Origin: CAZOJJ01 sp964580105
GTDB taxonomy: Bacteria > Bacteroidota > Rhodothermia > Rhodothermales > Rubricoccaceae
Length of the DNA stretch: 33,378 nt
NCBI GenBank assembly: GCA_964580105.1
Contig: CAZOJJ010000031.1
Location: 1-33,378, forward strand
Direction: 5' to 3'
Shown here: positions 10,151-18,175 of the stretch, one piece after another
Layout of the letters: each line of letters opens with the position of its first letter
How positions within the stretch are numbered: the first letter of the stretch is position 1
The notes under the pieces: generated by a model
The model's database searches: none
The model's input: the letters and a program-made list of their open reading frames with translations, nothing else
Told to the model about the DNA's origin: nothing
Position numbers and translations under genes: made by a program

Positions 10151-10158
10151 TACCTTGC
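10151..10158 (+). promoter_or_regulatory. Candidate -7 element TACCTTGC for rplS
   Basis: TACCTTGC lies 69 bp before the rplS start, just after the trmD stem-loop. It shares TACCTT with the ffh candidate and ends like the rpsL candidate TATCTTGC. Confidence 0.4.
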
Positions 10159-10227
10159 AGGCTACGCGCTCGCGCCACCCCATCCGGCAGCGCCCGGCCT
10201 CCCCGAAGACTCCTACCGACTACTCCC

Positions 10228-10590
10228 ATGGCTACCGATCTCATGAGCCTCGTCGAGGCCACGCAGCTCCGCGACGACGTTCCCGCGTTCAACCCGGGCG
10301 ACACCGTCAGCGTCCACGTCCGCGTGATCGAGGGCAACAAGGAGCGCATCCAGCGCTACGAAGGCGTCGTGATCGCCATCAAGGGCAGCGGCGCGTCCAA
10401 GACGTTCACCGTGCGCAAGGTTTCCAACGGCGTCGGCGTCGAGCGGATCTTCCCGTTCAACTCGCCGAAGCTCGCGAAGGTCGAGCGCATCCGCGAAGGC
10501 CGCGTCCGCCGCGCCAAGCTCTACTACCTGCGCGGGCTGCGCGGCAAGGCCGCCCGCATCCAGGAGAAGCGCCGCGACACCGCCAAGTAG
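10228..10590 (+). CDS. rplS: 50S ribosomal protein bL19
   Basis: Large-subunit protein at the 30S-50S interface, binding 23S rRNA near the bridges. The 120-residue product is typical in length and sequence: FNPGDTVSVHVRVIEGNKER, IQRYEGVVIAIKGSGASKTF, TVRKVSNGVGVERIFPFNSP and the basic tail GRVRRAKLYYLRGLRGKAA. ATG 10228 gives the expected short N-terminal helix (MATDLMSLVEATQLRDDVP); the longer open frame upstream is a shadow of trmD. Spacer features (stem-loop, then TACCTTGC) suggest it can be transcribed separately from rpsP-rimM-trmD, though the gene order is the classic one. A 12-bp inverted repeat follows the stop. Confidence 0.97.
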   Translation: MATDLMSLVEATQLRDDVPAFNPGDTVSVHVRVIEGNKERIQRYEGVVIAIKGSGASKTFTVRKVSNGVGVERIFPFNSPKLAKVERIREGRVRRAKLYYLRGLRGKAARIQEKRRDTAK

Positions 10591-10596
10591 CCGACG

Positions 10597-10649
10597 GCGG
10601 ATGGATGAGGGAGGATGGCAGATGGAGCCCGACCCCATCATCCATCCGC
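10597..10649. repeat. Inverted repeat in the rplS-mqnA-like spacer
   Basis: Perfect 12-bp arms gcggatggatga (10597-10608) and tcatccatccgc (10638-10649). Further ggagg/cctcc words extend both arms (gagggaggatgg versus ccctccaccatccc). It is placed to terminate rplS transcription, and its right side reaches the next start codon. Confidence 0.75.
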
Positions 10650-10666
10650 TTCCCTCCACCATCCCG

Positions 10667-11416
10667 ATGCGCCTCGCCGTCTGGCCCGTTCCGCCCGCCC
10701 AGGCCCTCGCCGACGTGCTGGCGAGCGCCGGGCCGGTAACGGAGGTCGTGCCGGTCGAGCCCTATGAGGCGCGCGCCGCGCTGGAGGAGGGACGGGCCGA
10801 CCTCGTGCTCGTCCCCACCCTCGACGCCCTCCGCGACCTCGACGGCCTGGAGCTCGTACCCGGCGTCGGTCTCGTGGGCACGGCCGGGCCGACGCGCGCG
10901 CTCGTCGTCGGCAGCGCGCTCGACGCGGTCCGGACCATCGGGTTCGACCCGCGCTACGGGCAGGACGCGCTGCTGGCGCAGATCCTCCTCAAGGAGCACT
11001 ACGGCGGCACGCCGGCCTTCCGCCCGGCCGACCCGGCCGCTGCACTCGATACGCTGCTCGCCGAGAACGACGCCGTTCTGGCCGCTCCCGACGTGGACGC
11101 GGGCGGCCGCCTCGTGCTCGACCTCGGCCAGGAGTGGGTGGAGCTCACGCTCCGTCCGATGGTCTGGGGCCTCGTCGTTGCGCAAGCGGGTGCGCTTGCG
11201 GCCGAGGCCGCCCGCCTCCTCCGTGATGCGGCCCGCGCCGCCGCGCCGCCCGAGGCCGCCCTCCTCGGCGGCGATCGGGCCTACCAGCTCACCCTCGACG
11301 GGTACGCGATGGACGGCCTCGACGAGTTCGCCAACCACCTCTACTACCACGGCGCGCTGCCTGCGCTGCCCGACCTTCCGTTCGTCGTCATTCCGCCTGA
11401 CGAGGAGGAAGAGTAA
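10667..11416 (+). CDS. MqnA/MqnD-like protein (possible futalosine-pathway chorismate dehydratase)
   Basis: A 249-residue protein with the periplasmic-binding-type fold pattern of MqnA/MqnD, the enzymes of the futalosine route to menaquinone. Seen: LEEGRADLVLVPTLDALRD (ligand-site strand, compare the ADxALIP block), a hinge-like LVVGSALDAVRTIGFDPR, the helix QDALLAQILLKEHY, the block LLAENDAVLAAPDVDAG (compare DAALxIGD), and LVLDLGQEWVELTLRPMVWGLVVA, matching the DLGxxWxxxTGLPFVFAxW region. Several canonical residues differ (TGLPF is TLRPM, and DAALxIGD ends AAPD), so the activity is uncertain. The last 50 residues (LDGYAMDGLDEFANHLYYHG) are typical of the family's closing helices. The start is ATG 10667, after the inverted repeat. 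No other menaquinone gene is in the window. Confidence 0.6.
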   Translation: MRLAVWPVPPAQALADVLASAGPVTEVVPVEPYEARAALEEGRADLVLVPTLDALRDLDGLELVPGVGLVGTAGPTRALVVGSALDAVRTIGFDPRYGQDALLAQILLKEHYGGTPAFRPADPAAALDTLLAENDAVLAAPDVDAGGRLVLDLGQEWVELTLRPMVWGLVVAQAGALAAEAARLLRDAARAAAPPEAALLGGDRAYQLTLDGYAMDGLDEFANHLYYHGALPALPDLPFVVIPPDEEEE

Positions 11417-11425
11417 GTCGTATCT

Positions 11426-11497
11426 CGTAATGCGTAGCACGTAACGCGTATCGCGAGGCTCCCATTACGCAGCACGCATTACGCAGCACGCATTACG
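11426..11497. repeat. Inverted and tandem repeat upstream of smpB
   Basis: cgtaatgcgt (11426-11435) pairs with acgcattacg at 11474-11483 or 11488-11497. The right side is a 14-bp tandem repeat, cattacgcagcacg, two full copies plus a partial one. It ends at the smpB start. The same sequence reappears at 11618 because of the gap artefact. Confidence 0.7.
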
Positions 11498-11517
11498 CAA
11501 TAAGCCCCTATGTCCGA

Positions 11518-11617
11518 NNNNNNNNNNNNNNNNNNNNNNNNNNNNNNNNNNNNNNNNNNNNNNNNNNNNNNNNNNNNNNNNNNNNNNNNNNNNNNNNNNN
11601 NNNNNNNNNNNNNNNNN
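11518..11617. other. Assembly gap (100 N) with 55-bp duplicated flanks
   Basis: The 55 bp before the gap (11463-11517) are identical to the 55 bp after it (11618-11672), including the smpB start codon. This is an unmerged contig overlap rather than missing sequence. After merging, the spacer from the MqnA-like gene to smpB is about 93 bp. The ATG at 11511 is the artefactual copy of the one at 11665. Confidence 0.9.
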
Positions 11618-11664
11618 CATTACGCAGCACGCATTACGCAGCACGCATTACGCAATAAGCCCCT

Positions 11665-12120
11665 ATGTCCGACGGCGTCAAAGTCATCACCACCAACCGC
11701 CGCGCGCGCCACGAGTACCACCTCGAAGGCGCCGTCGAGGCGGGGCTGGTGCTGACCGGCTCGGAAGTGAAGTCGCTGCGCGAGGGGCACGTCCAGCTCC
11801 AGGACGCCTTCGTGACGGTGACGCCGGAGGGGATGGAGATGCGGAACGTGTACATCGCGCCGTACGAAATGGGCGGCTACGCCAACCACGAGCCCACGCG
11901 CCCGCGCCGGCTGCTCCTCCACAAGAAGGAGATCGAGCGGTTCCAGAAGGGTGTCGAGCAGAAGGGCTACACCATCGTGCCGCTGCGGATGTACTTCAAG
12001 AACGGGCGGGCGAAGGTGGAGATCGCGCTCGGCAAGGGCAAGAAGCTCTACGACAAGCGCCACGACATCGCCGAGCGCGACACGCAGCGCCGCCTCGACC
12101 GCCTGATGAAAGACCGTTGA
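11665..12120 (+). CDS. smpB: SsrA-binding protein SmpB
   Basis: Partner of tmRNA in trans-translation, which frees stalled ribosomes and tags the unfinished peptide for degradation. The 151-residue protein has the SmpB landmarks: TTNRRARHEYHLEG, VLTGSEVKSLREGHVQLQDAF, PRRLLLHKKEIERF, YTIVPLRMYFKNGRAKVEIAL, and the positively charged tail KLYDKRHDIAERDTQRRLDR, which folds in the ribosomal A site. ATG 11665 lies in the intact right-hand copy of the duplicated flank. The tmRNA gene itself is not in the window. Inverted-repeat spacers lie on both sides, suggesting it has its own mRNA boundaries. Confidence 0.96.
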   Translation: MSDGVKVITTNRRARHEYHLEGAVEAGLVLTGSEVKSLREGHVQLQDAFVTVTPEGMEMRNVYIAPYEMGGYANHEPTRPRRLLLHKKEIERFQKGVEQKGYTIVPLRMYFKNGRAKVEIALGKGKKLYDKRHDIAERDTQRRLDRLMKDR

Positions 12121-12133
12121 TCCAGCTCGTATC

Positions 12134-12175
12134 GCGTAGTGCGTAAGGGGCCCCGCCCGGCCGTACGCAGTGCGC
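12134..12175. repeat. Inverted repeat in the smpB-tyrS spacer
   Basis: Arms gcgtagtgcgta (12134-12145) and tacgcagtgcgc (12164-12175) pair except for a three-base mismatch; an inner ggcc/ggcc stem is possible. It probably ends the smpB transcript. The right arm belongs to the tyrS leader. Confidence 0.6.
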
Positions 12176-12192
12176 ACGACGCAAAACGCCCC

Positions 12193-13422
12193 ATGCCCCC
12201 GTTCCTCCCCGCCGACGAGCAGCTCCGGCACCTCCGCCGCGGCGCGGCCGACATCCTCCCCGAGGCCGCCCTGAAGGCCAAGCTGGAACGCTCGGTCCAG
12301 ACCGGACAACCCCTCCTCGTCAAGCTCGGCGTGGACCCCACGCGGCCGGACCTCCACATCGGCCACGCCGTCGTCCTCCGCAAGCTGCGCCAGTTCCAGG
12401 ACCTCGGCCACCGGGCCGTCCTCATCATCGGCGACTTCACCGCGCGCATCGGCGACCCGTCGGGCAAGAGCAAGACGCGGCCGATGCTGACCGAGGCTGA
12501 GATCGAGGAGAGCGCGCGGTCGTACGTCGAGCAGGCCGGCGTCGTCCTCGACACGGACCCCGAGAAGCTCACGCTCGTCCGCAACAGCGACTGGCTCGGG
12601 CCGATGACCTTCGCCGACGTGATCCGCCTCGCCGGCCAGACCACCGTCGCCCGGATGCTCGAGCGCGACGACTTCGCGAAGCGCTACGCCGCGCAGCAGC
12701 CGATCTCGCTCCACGAGTTCCTCTACCCGCTCGCGCAGGCCCAGGACTCCGTCCACCTCGGCGCCGACGTCGAGCTGGGCGGGACGGACCAGACGTTCAA
12801 CCTCCTCATGGGCCGCGCGCTCATGGAAGCCGCCGGGCAGGAGCCGCAGGTCTGCCTCACGATGCCCATCCTCGAGGGCACCGACGGCGTGCAGAAGATG
12901 TCGAAGTCGCTCGACAACTACATCGGCGTCACCGAGGCGCCGGAGGAGATGTACGGCAAGACGCTCTCCATCCCGGACGCCCTCATCTTCCGCTACGTCG
13001 AGCTGGCGACGGACGTGCCGACGGAGGAGCTCGACCGCTGGAAGCGCTACGCCGAGGCGGACCCGCGCAACGCCAAGCACGACCTCGCCCTCCGGCTCGT
13101 GCAGCTCTATCACGGCGAGGAGGCCGCCCGCGCGGCGCGCGCCCACTTCGAGAAGACGGTCATCCAGGGCGACGTGCCCGAGGACCTCCCCGAGGTGGCC
13201 CCGGAGACGGACGGCGGGACGGTCGGCTTGCTGGATCTGATCCGCCAGGCCGGCTTCGCGGCGTCCAACGGCGAGGCGCGCCGGCTCGTCCAGCAGGGCG
13301 CCGTCTCCCTCGACGGCGAGCGGGTGGATGACCCGATGCGGGTGGTGAATCTCGACGCCGAGGCGCCGTTCGTGTTGAAGGTGGGGAAGCGGCGCTACGC
13401 GCGGATCGTCCGCCCGTCGTGA
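12193..13422 (+). CDS. tyrS: Tyrosine--tRNA ligase
   Basis: Class I synthetase that charges tRNA-Tyr. The 409-residue product has the HIGH motif at 55-58 (PTRPDLHIGHAVVLRKL), the tyrosine-binding block DVELGGTDQTFNLLMGR, KMSKS at 235-239 (QKMSKSLDNYIGV), and a C-terminal S4 RNA-binding domain (GFAASNGEARRLVQQGAVSL, then VLKVGKRRYARI). The exact HIGH and the size fit the TyrZ-like branch rather than the E. coli TyrS branch. The start at 12193 was chosen because the preceding 18 codons of open frame are inverted-repeat spacer and the family begins near LPADEQLRHLRRG. It is followed by the promoter region for the GWxTD pair. Confidence 0.96.
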   Translation: MPPFLPADEQLRHLRRGAADILPEAALKAKLERSVQTGQPLLVKLGVDPTRPDLHIGHAVVLRKLRQFQDLGHRAVLIIGDFTARIGDPSGKSKTRPMLTEAEIEESARSYVEQAGVVLDTDPEKLTLVRNSDWLGPMTFADVIRLAGQTTVARMLERDDFAKRYAAQQPISLHEFLYPLAQAQDSVHLGADVELGGTDQTFNLLMGRALMEAAGQEPQVCLTMPILEGTDGVQKMSKSLDNYIGVTEAPEEMYGKTLSIPDALIFRYVELATDVPTEELDRWKRYAEADPRNAKHDLALRLVQLYHGEEAARAARAHFEKTVIQGDVPEDLPEVAPETDGGTVGLLDLIRQAGFAASNGEARRLVQQGAVSLDGERVDDPMRVVNLDAEAPFVLKVGKRRYARIVRPS

Positions 13423-13471
13423 CCGTTCGGGGGCGCCTGTGCGCGGCTCCGAGGAATTCGTTGGGTTCCGG

Positions 13472-13486
13472 TACGGCTTCGCCGTA
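13472..13486 (+). other. Small hairpin upstream of the GWxTD pair
   Basis: tacggc-ttc-gccgta, a perfect 6-bp stem with a three-base loop in the 105-bp spacer after tyrS. It could be part of a tyrS terminator. There is no T-run. Confidence 0.35.
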
Positions 13487-13503
13487 GGTAAGGCACGACC
13501 CGG

Positions 13504-13511
13504 TACCCTCG
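13504..13511 (+). promoter_or_regulatory. Candidate -7 element TACCCTCG
   Basis: TACCCTCG lies 16 bp before the first GWxTD gene and resembles TATCCTCC of the dioxygenase gene. It is a weak match to TAnnTTTG, supported mainly by position and by the shared TA[CT]C start. Confidence 0.25.
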
Positions 13512-13527
13512 CCGCGTTCCCCTCCGC

Positions 13528-15621
13528 ATGCGCCGCCTCGCCTACGTCCTCGCGCTGATCGCCCCGGCCGCGCTGGCCCAGCGTGGCGTCTCGCCGTACG
13601 TGGCAGGGGTGGCCGCGCTCGGCGTGGCGGACTACGAGGAGGCCGCGCGCCAGCTCGAAGCGGCCGTCCACGCCGACCCCCGCGACGCCGAGGCCCACTA
13701 CGCCCTCGCGCAGGTCCACGCCGCCGACTCCCCGCTCCGCGACGAGCGCGCCGTGCTCCGCCACCTCGACCGCGCCCTCCGCCTCGACCCGGACAACGCC
13801 CGCTTCCTCGAAGCCCGCCTCGACGCCCTTCGCCGCACCTCGCCCGAGGAGAAGGCGTTCAGCATGACCGACACCCGGCGGCCCGCCCTCGCCCGCCGCA
13901 TCCTCGAACTCGACGCGACGAGCGCCCTCGCCCACGAAGAACTGGCGCTGAGCGCGTTCCTGGAGTTCGACTGGCGCCGGCAACTCGCCGGCCGCGCGGG
14001 CGGCTGGGACCCCGACGCGGACGAGGGACGGAGCGGCGCCGCCAACCGCGCCTACCGCCGCACCCTCGACCACCTCGACGCCGCGCTCCGCGCCGAGCCC
14101 GCCCGCGAGAGCGCCCTCCGCCTCCGTCTCCGCCTCTTCGCCGATACGCGTGACGACGAGGGGCTCGCCCGCGCCGCCCGCGCCTTCGCCGAGGCGCGGC
14201 CGGACGACCCCGACGCCGACCTCTACCTCGGCCTGGCCGCCTACCGCGCGGGAGACCTGGCGGAGGCGCAGGCCCGCTTCGACGCGGCGCTTGCCGCCTT
14301 CTCGCCGGAAGAGCGCGCCCCGTTCGACGACCTCTCGCTCTTCCTCCGCGACGACGAGGCCGACGCCTACGCGGCCGACTCCGCCGCCTTCGCCGAGCGC
14401 TTCTGGGCCGTTCGTGACCCCCGCCTGCTCTCGACCGAGAACGAGCGCCGCCTCGACCACTACGCCCGCCTCGCCCTCGCCGACCTCCTCTTCGCCGACG
14501 TCCGGCGCGGCACGCGCGGCTGGGCCACCCCACGCGGCGAGGTCGTCGTGCGCTACGGACTGCCCGACCGCCGGGCGCGCCAGCTCGCCTCCAACGTCAT
14601 CGCCCGCGACTTCGGCGCCTACGAGGGATGGGTCTACGAGGGCGAGGACGGCTTCGCACTCCGCTTCGTGGACCCCTTCCGTGCGGGCGACTACGACTTC
14701 CCCTCGTCGGCGGCCGGCGAGGACGACGCCACGCGGGCGCGGAGCCTCTTCACCCGGATGCCCGAGCGGTTCCGCTACGCACCGCCGCACGGCTTCACGC
14801 CCTTCCCCCACCTCGTCGCTGCGTTCCGGGGGCCGAAAGGGCGGACCGACCTCGTCGTCCCCTTCGCCATCCCGCTGGCGGGTGAGGTGAATCCGAACGA
14901 CGAGGGGCTCCGCCTCGGGATCGACAGCGGCGTCTTCGTCCTCGACGGCGAGGGCCGGCCCGTCGCCGAGGCACGGCGCCGGACGCCCCGCCTTACCCGG
15001 GTGGCCGCCGTTCAGGCCGACGGGGCGACCGCGCTCCTCGACGGCTTCTCCGTTCCCGTCCTACCCGGCGACTACACCCTCGCCGTCGAGTTCGAGCAGC
15101 GGCGGACCGGCGCCGTCGGCGTCACGCGCGAGGCCGTCGCCGTGCGCGACTTCACCGGGTCCGGCCTCCGCGTCTCCGACGTGCTGCCCGCTCTGCACGT
15201 CGAAGAGACCGGCGGACCGGTCGGCCCCGGATGGATCCGCCGGGGCGGCTTCGCCATCCAGCCCGCCCCCTGGCGTACCTTCGAGGCCGACGCGCCGGTC
15301 TACCTCTACGTCGAAGTCTATGGCCTCGGCCGCCGGGACGGCCGAACGGACTACGAGATCGAGGCGCGCCTTCAGCCGGAGGACCGCGCGGGGGCGCTCG
15401 AGCGCGCGGCGCGCCGGCTCTTCGGGCGCCCGCCGCCGAGGGGCGTGGCCGCTGGCTTCGTCGCTTCGGGTACGCAGGCCGACGAGGGCCAGTACCTCAT
15501 CCTGGACGCCTCCGGCCAGGAGCCGGGGCCGTACGTGCTCACCCTCCTCGTACGCGACCGCACCACCGGCGCGAGCGTCGAAACCCACCGGCCCCTGACC
15601 CTGCGCGCCCCCGAACCCTGA
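13528..15621 (+). CDS. Secreted TPR and GWxTD-domain protein (first paralog)
   Basis: A 697-residue protein of unknown function. A signal peptide (MRRLAYVLALIAPAALA, then Gln) is followed by tetratricopeptide-like repeats from about 30 to 285 (YEEAARQLEAAVHADPRDAE, DAHYALAQ-type helices, DADLYLGLAAYRAGDLAEAQ). The GWxTD region then follows: FWAVRDPRLLSTENERRLDH, ending in RGWATPRGEVVVRYGLPD, with Trp at 332. The fourth and fifth motif positions read TP instead of TD. The C-terminal third is predicted beta-rich (VPVLPGDYTLAVEFEQR, APVYLYVEVYGLGR, GPYVLTLLVRDRTTG), as in other GWxTD proteins. It has a close paralog 66 bp downstream with the same architecture. GWxTD proteins recur in Rhodothermota, Gemmatimonadota and Acidobacteriota; a periplasmic or envelope role is inferred from the signal peptide. 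Confidence 0.85.
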   Translation: MRRLAYVLALIAPAALAQRGVSPYVAGVAALGVADYEEAARQLEAAVHADPRDAEAHYALAQVHAADSPLRDERAVLRHLDRALRLDPDNARFLEARLDALRRTSPEEKAFSMTDTRRPALARRILELDATSALAHEELALSAFLEFDWRRQLAGRAGGWDPDADEGRSGAANRAYRRTLDHLDAALRAEPARESALRLRLRLFADTRDDEGLARAARAFAEARPDDPDADLYLGLAAYRAGDLAEAQARFDAALAAFSPEERAPFDDLSLFLRDDEADAYAADSAAFAERFWAVRDPRLLSTENERRLDHYARLALADLLFADVRRGTRGWATPRGEVVVRYGLPDRRARQLASNVIARDFGAYEGWVYEGEDGFALRFVDPFRAGDYDFPSSAAGEDDATRARSLFTRMPERFRYAPPHGFTPFPHLVAAFRGPKGRTDLVVPFAIPLAGEVNPNDEGLRLGIDSGVFVLDGEGRPVAEARRRTPRLTRVAAVQADGATALLDGFSVPVLPGDYTLAVEFEQRRTGAVGVTREAVAVRDFTGSGLRVSDVLPALHVEETGGPVGPGWIRRGGFAIQPAPWRTFEADAPVYLYVEVYGLGRRDGRTDYEIEARLQPEDRAGALERAARRLFGRPPPRGVAAGFVASGTQADEGQYLILDASGQEPGPYVLTLLVRDRTTGASVETHRPLTLRAPEP

Positions 15622-15687
15622 GAAATCTTCCGTCGTTAATCTGGGTCGCCTCGTGCGTCCCTCGTCGTGGATCTGAACCCGCTTCCC

Positions 15688-18090
15688 ATGTTTCGCCTCC
15701 ATCGAATCGCGCTCCTCGCGCTCGGCCTGCTCGCCGTGAGCGGAACCCTCCGGGCTCAGTCCGCCGACGCCCTGATCCAGCAGGGCATCGAGGCCTACCG
15801 CGAGGAGCGGTTCGAGGACGCCCTTCGCGCCTTCGAGGCGGCCGTCCGAGCGAGCCCCGACGCCGCCGAGGCGCACTACCTCCTCGCCCGCGTCCTCTTC
15901 GACACCCCGCTCCGCGACGAGGGCCGCGCCGCCCGCGCCCTCGAACGGGCCCGCGAACTCGACCCGGACAACCTCCAGTACATGGTGGCCCGTCTGCAGC
16001 AGCTCCGCACCGACACGCCGAACTTCATCGCGGAGATGCTGCGCGCCCAGCAGCGCGTCGAACTGGCCAACGCGATCCTCGAACGCGACCCCGAGAACGC
16101 GTTTGCACACGAAGAGCTGGGCACCCACTACATCCGCGACTACTACTACTACCGGAACCTGATCGACCTCCCGTTCCTCAGCTTCCAGAGCCAGGGCCGC
16201 TCCACCGCCGACGACCTCTCCGACGACTTCGACGAGTCTATCGTGGAGGACATGGGCCAGACCGGCGGCGGCAGCGGCAACAACAACCCGAACCTCGGGA
16301 CGATCCAGGCGGAGATGGAGGCGCAGTGGGCGAGCGAGGTCGACCTCGGTCCGGCCGCGGCCGTGGGCACCAACGACCGCTTCAACCTCGACCGGATTCT
16401 CGGCCAGGGCGTCGGCGTCCTCGATCTGTCCCGGCGGGCCGACCACGCCTACGAGCGGGCCGTCCACCACCTCAACCTCGCCCTCGCCACCGACCCCCGC
16501 CGCCCGATCTACGACCACCTCATGCGGCTCAACGCGCTGGCGGGCCGGTGGGACGCGGCCCTCGAGACGCTGGGCCAGATGCTCGTCTACTTCCCCGACG
16601 ACCCCGAGACGTGGCTCTACCTCGGCCTGGCCAACCACCGCCTCGGCAACGGGGACGCCGCCGCCGTCGCCTTCGGCGAGGCCATGGACCGCCTGCCGGA
16701 GGAGCAGCGGGCGGCCTACGAAGACATCGCCCTCCTCCTCACGGACGACCAGCTGGAGGCCTACCGGGCCGACCCGGAGACGTTCGCCCGCCGCTTCTGG
16801 ACGAGCGAGGACCCCCGCTTCCTCACCGTCTACAACGAGCGCCGCCTGGAGCACTACGCCCGCCTCACGTACGCGGATCTGATGTACCGCTCGGACGACC
16901 TCGATCTGCCGGGCTGGGAGACCCAGCGCGGCAAGATCCACGTTCGCTACGGAGTGCCCCGCGTGGACGTGGTCCTCGCCGGGGAATTCCAGAACGTCCT
17001 CGAAGCGTTCGGCACCCGCCACGAAGGGTTCGAAATGCGGGACGGCAGTGCCCAGATGGCGAGCAACAACCGCTTCAACATCTGGGACTACGGCGACTTC
17101 CGCTTCGTCTTCGAGGACCCCTTCCAGAACGGCGAATTCCGCCTCTACTCGCCCCCCGCCGACCTCTTCGCCAGCGTCGGCGGCTCGGCCGTCGACCGGA
17201 TGGACTACGAGCGGATCGCCCGTGAGACCTTCCGGACGACGCCCGAGCGCTACGACTTCGAGCCGCCCGGCCGGCGCATCGGGCTCCCGTACCTCGTCAC
17301 CGCCTTCAAGGGCGACGACGGCCGCACCGACCTCTACGTCCACTACGGCATCCCGCTCGCCGAGCGCGTCGATCCCGCGGCCGACGAGCTTGTGGACCTG
17401 ACGGTCAAGACGGGCGCCTTCCTCATCAGCCAGGACCGCGACATCCTCGCCGAGCGGCGGCGCACGCTCTACGGCCTCCGCACGGCGCAGGTCGAGCCCT
17501 TCGCCGAGACGCAGCTCTGGACCGACACCCAGGCCCTCGACGCGCCGCCCGGCACGCACGAGGTGTCCGTCGAGTTCGAGACCGTCGGCGGCGGGACCTC
17601 CGCCGTACAGCGCCGTGCGGTCGAGGTGCCCGACTTCTCGGGCCGCGACCTCGCCCTATCGAGCATCATGCTGGCCTACCACGTCGAGGACACCGACGCC
17701 GACCGCCTTCCGGGCCTCGTCGTCCGCGACGGCCTCGCCATCAAGCCCGCGCCCTGGAGCGTGTTCAACCACGCGCAGCCGATCTACCTCTACTTCGAGG
17801 TCTACAACCTCGGCATGCAGGGGGAGCGGACCGACTACGAGGTCGAGGCGCAGCTCCGCCCGAAGGACACCTCCACCGGGATCGCCCGGCTGGCGCGGAA
17901 CCTCTTCGGCGGCCGGGACCCCGGCGTGTCGTCGCAGTTCGAGGTCCAGGGCGACCGCCCCGACGACGCGCAGTACGTCATCCTCGACGCGGCCGAGCAG
18001 GAGCCCGGCTTCTACACGCTCACGCTCCAGATCCGCGACCGCGTCTCCGGCCGCACCGTCGAGGAGACGACGGACCTGTACCTGGAGTGA
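15688..18090 (+). CDS. Secreted TPR and GWxTD-domain protein (second paralog)
   Basis: An 800-residue paralog of the preceding gene, and like it of unknown function. ATG 15688 starts a clean signal peptide (MFRLHRIALLALGLLAVSG, cut near LRA with Gln at +1); an in-frame GTG at 15667 adds only seven residues that fit no signal peptide. TPR-like helices run from about 25 to 370, interrupted by a Gly/Asn-rich linker (QTGGGSGNNNPNLG, near residue 195) absent from the first paralog. The GWxTD block is FWTSEDPRFLTVYNERRLEH to GWETQRGKIHVRYGVP, with Trp at 410; TD is again altered, to TQ. A beta-rich C-terminal half ends in YVILDAAEQEPGFYTLTL, closely matching the first paralog. The two are probably co-transcribed, with a weak internal TAATCTGG at 15637. 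They may act as a pair. Confidence 0.85.
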   Translation: MFRLHRIALLALGLLAVSGTLRAQSADALIQQGIEAYREERFEDALRAFEAAVRASPDAAEAHYLLARVLFDTPLRDEGRAARALERARELDPDNLQYMVARLQQLRTDTPNFIAEMLRAQQRVELANAILERDPENAFAHEELGTHYIRDYYYYRNLIDLPFLSFQSQGRSTADDLSDDFDESIVEDMGQTGGGSGNNNPNLGTIQAEMEAQWASEVDLGPAAAVGTNDRFNLDRILGQGVGVLDLSRRADHAYERAVHHLNLALATDPRRPIYDHLMRLNALAGRWDAALETLGQMLVYFPDDPETWLYLGLANHRLGNGDAAAVAFGEAMDRLPEEQRAAYEDIALLLTDDQLEAYRADPETFARRFWTSEDPRFLTVYNERRLEHYARLTYADLMYRSDDLDLPGWETQRGKIHVRYGVPRVDVVLAGEFQNVLEAFGTRHEGFEMRDGSAQMASNNRFNIWDYGDFRFVFEDPFQNGEFRLYSPPADLFASVGGSAVDRMDYERIARETFRTTPERYDFEPPGRRIGLPYLVTAFKGDDGRTDLYVHYGIPLAERVDPAADELVDLTVKTGAFLISQDRDILAERRRTLYGLRTAQVEPFAETQLWTDTQALDAPPGTHEVSVEFETVGGGTSAVQRRAVEVPDFSGRDLALSSIMLAYHVEDTDADRLPGLVVRDGLAIKPAPWSVFNHAQPIYLYFEVYNLGMQGERTDYEVEAQLRPKDTSTGIARLARNLFGGRDPGVSSQFEVQGDRPDDAQYVILDAAEQEPGFYTLTLQIRDRVSGRTVEETTDLYLE

Positions 18091-18091
18091 G

Positions 18092-18175
18092 GCGAGAAGT
18101 AGGAGGTGAGAAGTACGAAGGGCGGAAACGGGCCTTTTCTCACTTCTCGCTTCTCACTTCTCGCTTCTCACTTCT
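18092..18175. repeat. Word-type inverted repeat between the second GWxTD gene and purE
   Basis: gcgagaagt (18092-18100) pairs with acttctcgc (18142-18150, repeated at 18156-18164). The right side is a 14-bp tandem repeat, ttctcacttctcgc, at 18137-18150 and 18151-18164 plus a partial copy to 18175. It serves two convergent genes as a likely terminator and overlaps the last codons of purE. Confidence 0.8.

Noticed and set aside
11511..11517. smpB start codon before the N-run
   Set aside because: It is the duplicated contig end; the intact gene starts at 11665.
11620..14811. Very long minus-strand open frame antisense to smpB, tyrS and the first GWxTD gene
   Set aside because: Typical of 70% GC DNA with few stop codons; no domain is recognisable, composition is low-complexity, and the opposite strand has clear genes.
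15667..15687. GTG start for the second GWxTD gene
   Set aside because: It adds seven residues before a complete signal peptide; the ATG at 15688 gives the standard basic N-region and hydrophobic core.
15061..17559. 832-residue minus-strand open frame antisense to the GWxTD pair
   Set aside because: It is a mirror frame of two well-supported genes with no recognisable motif and Val/Gly/Glu-rich shadow composition.
18137..18175. 14-bp repeats as a CRISPR-like array
   Set aside because: Units are adjacent, without spacers, and no cas gene is present.
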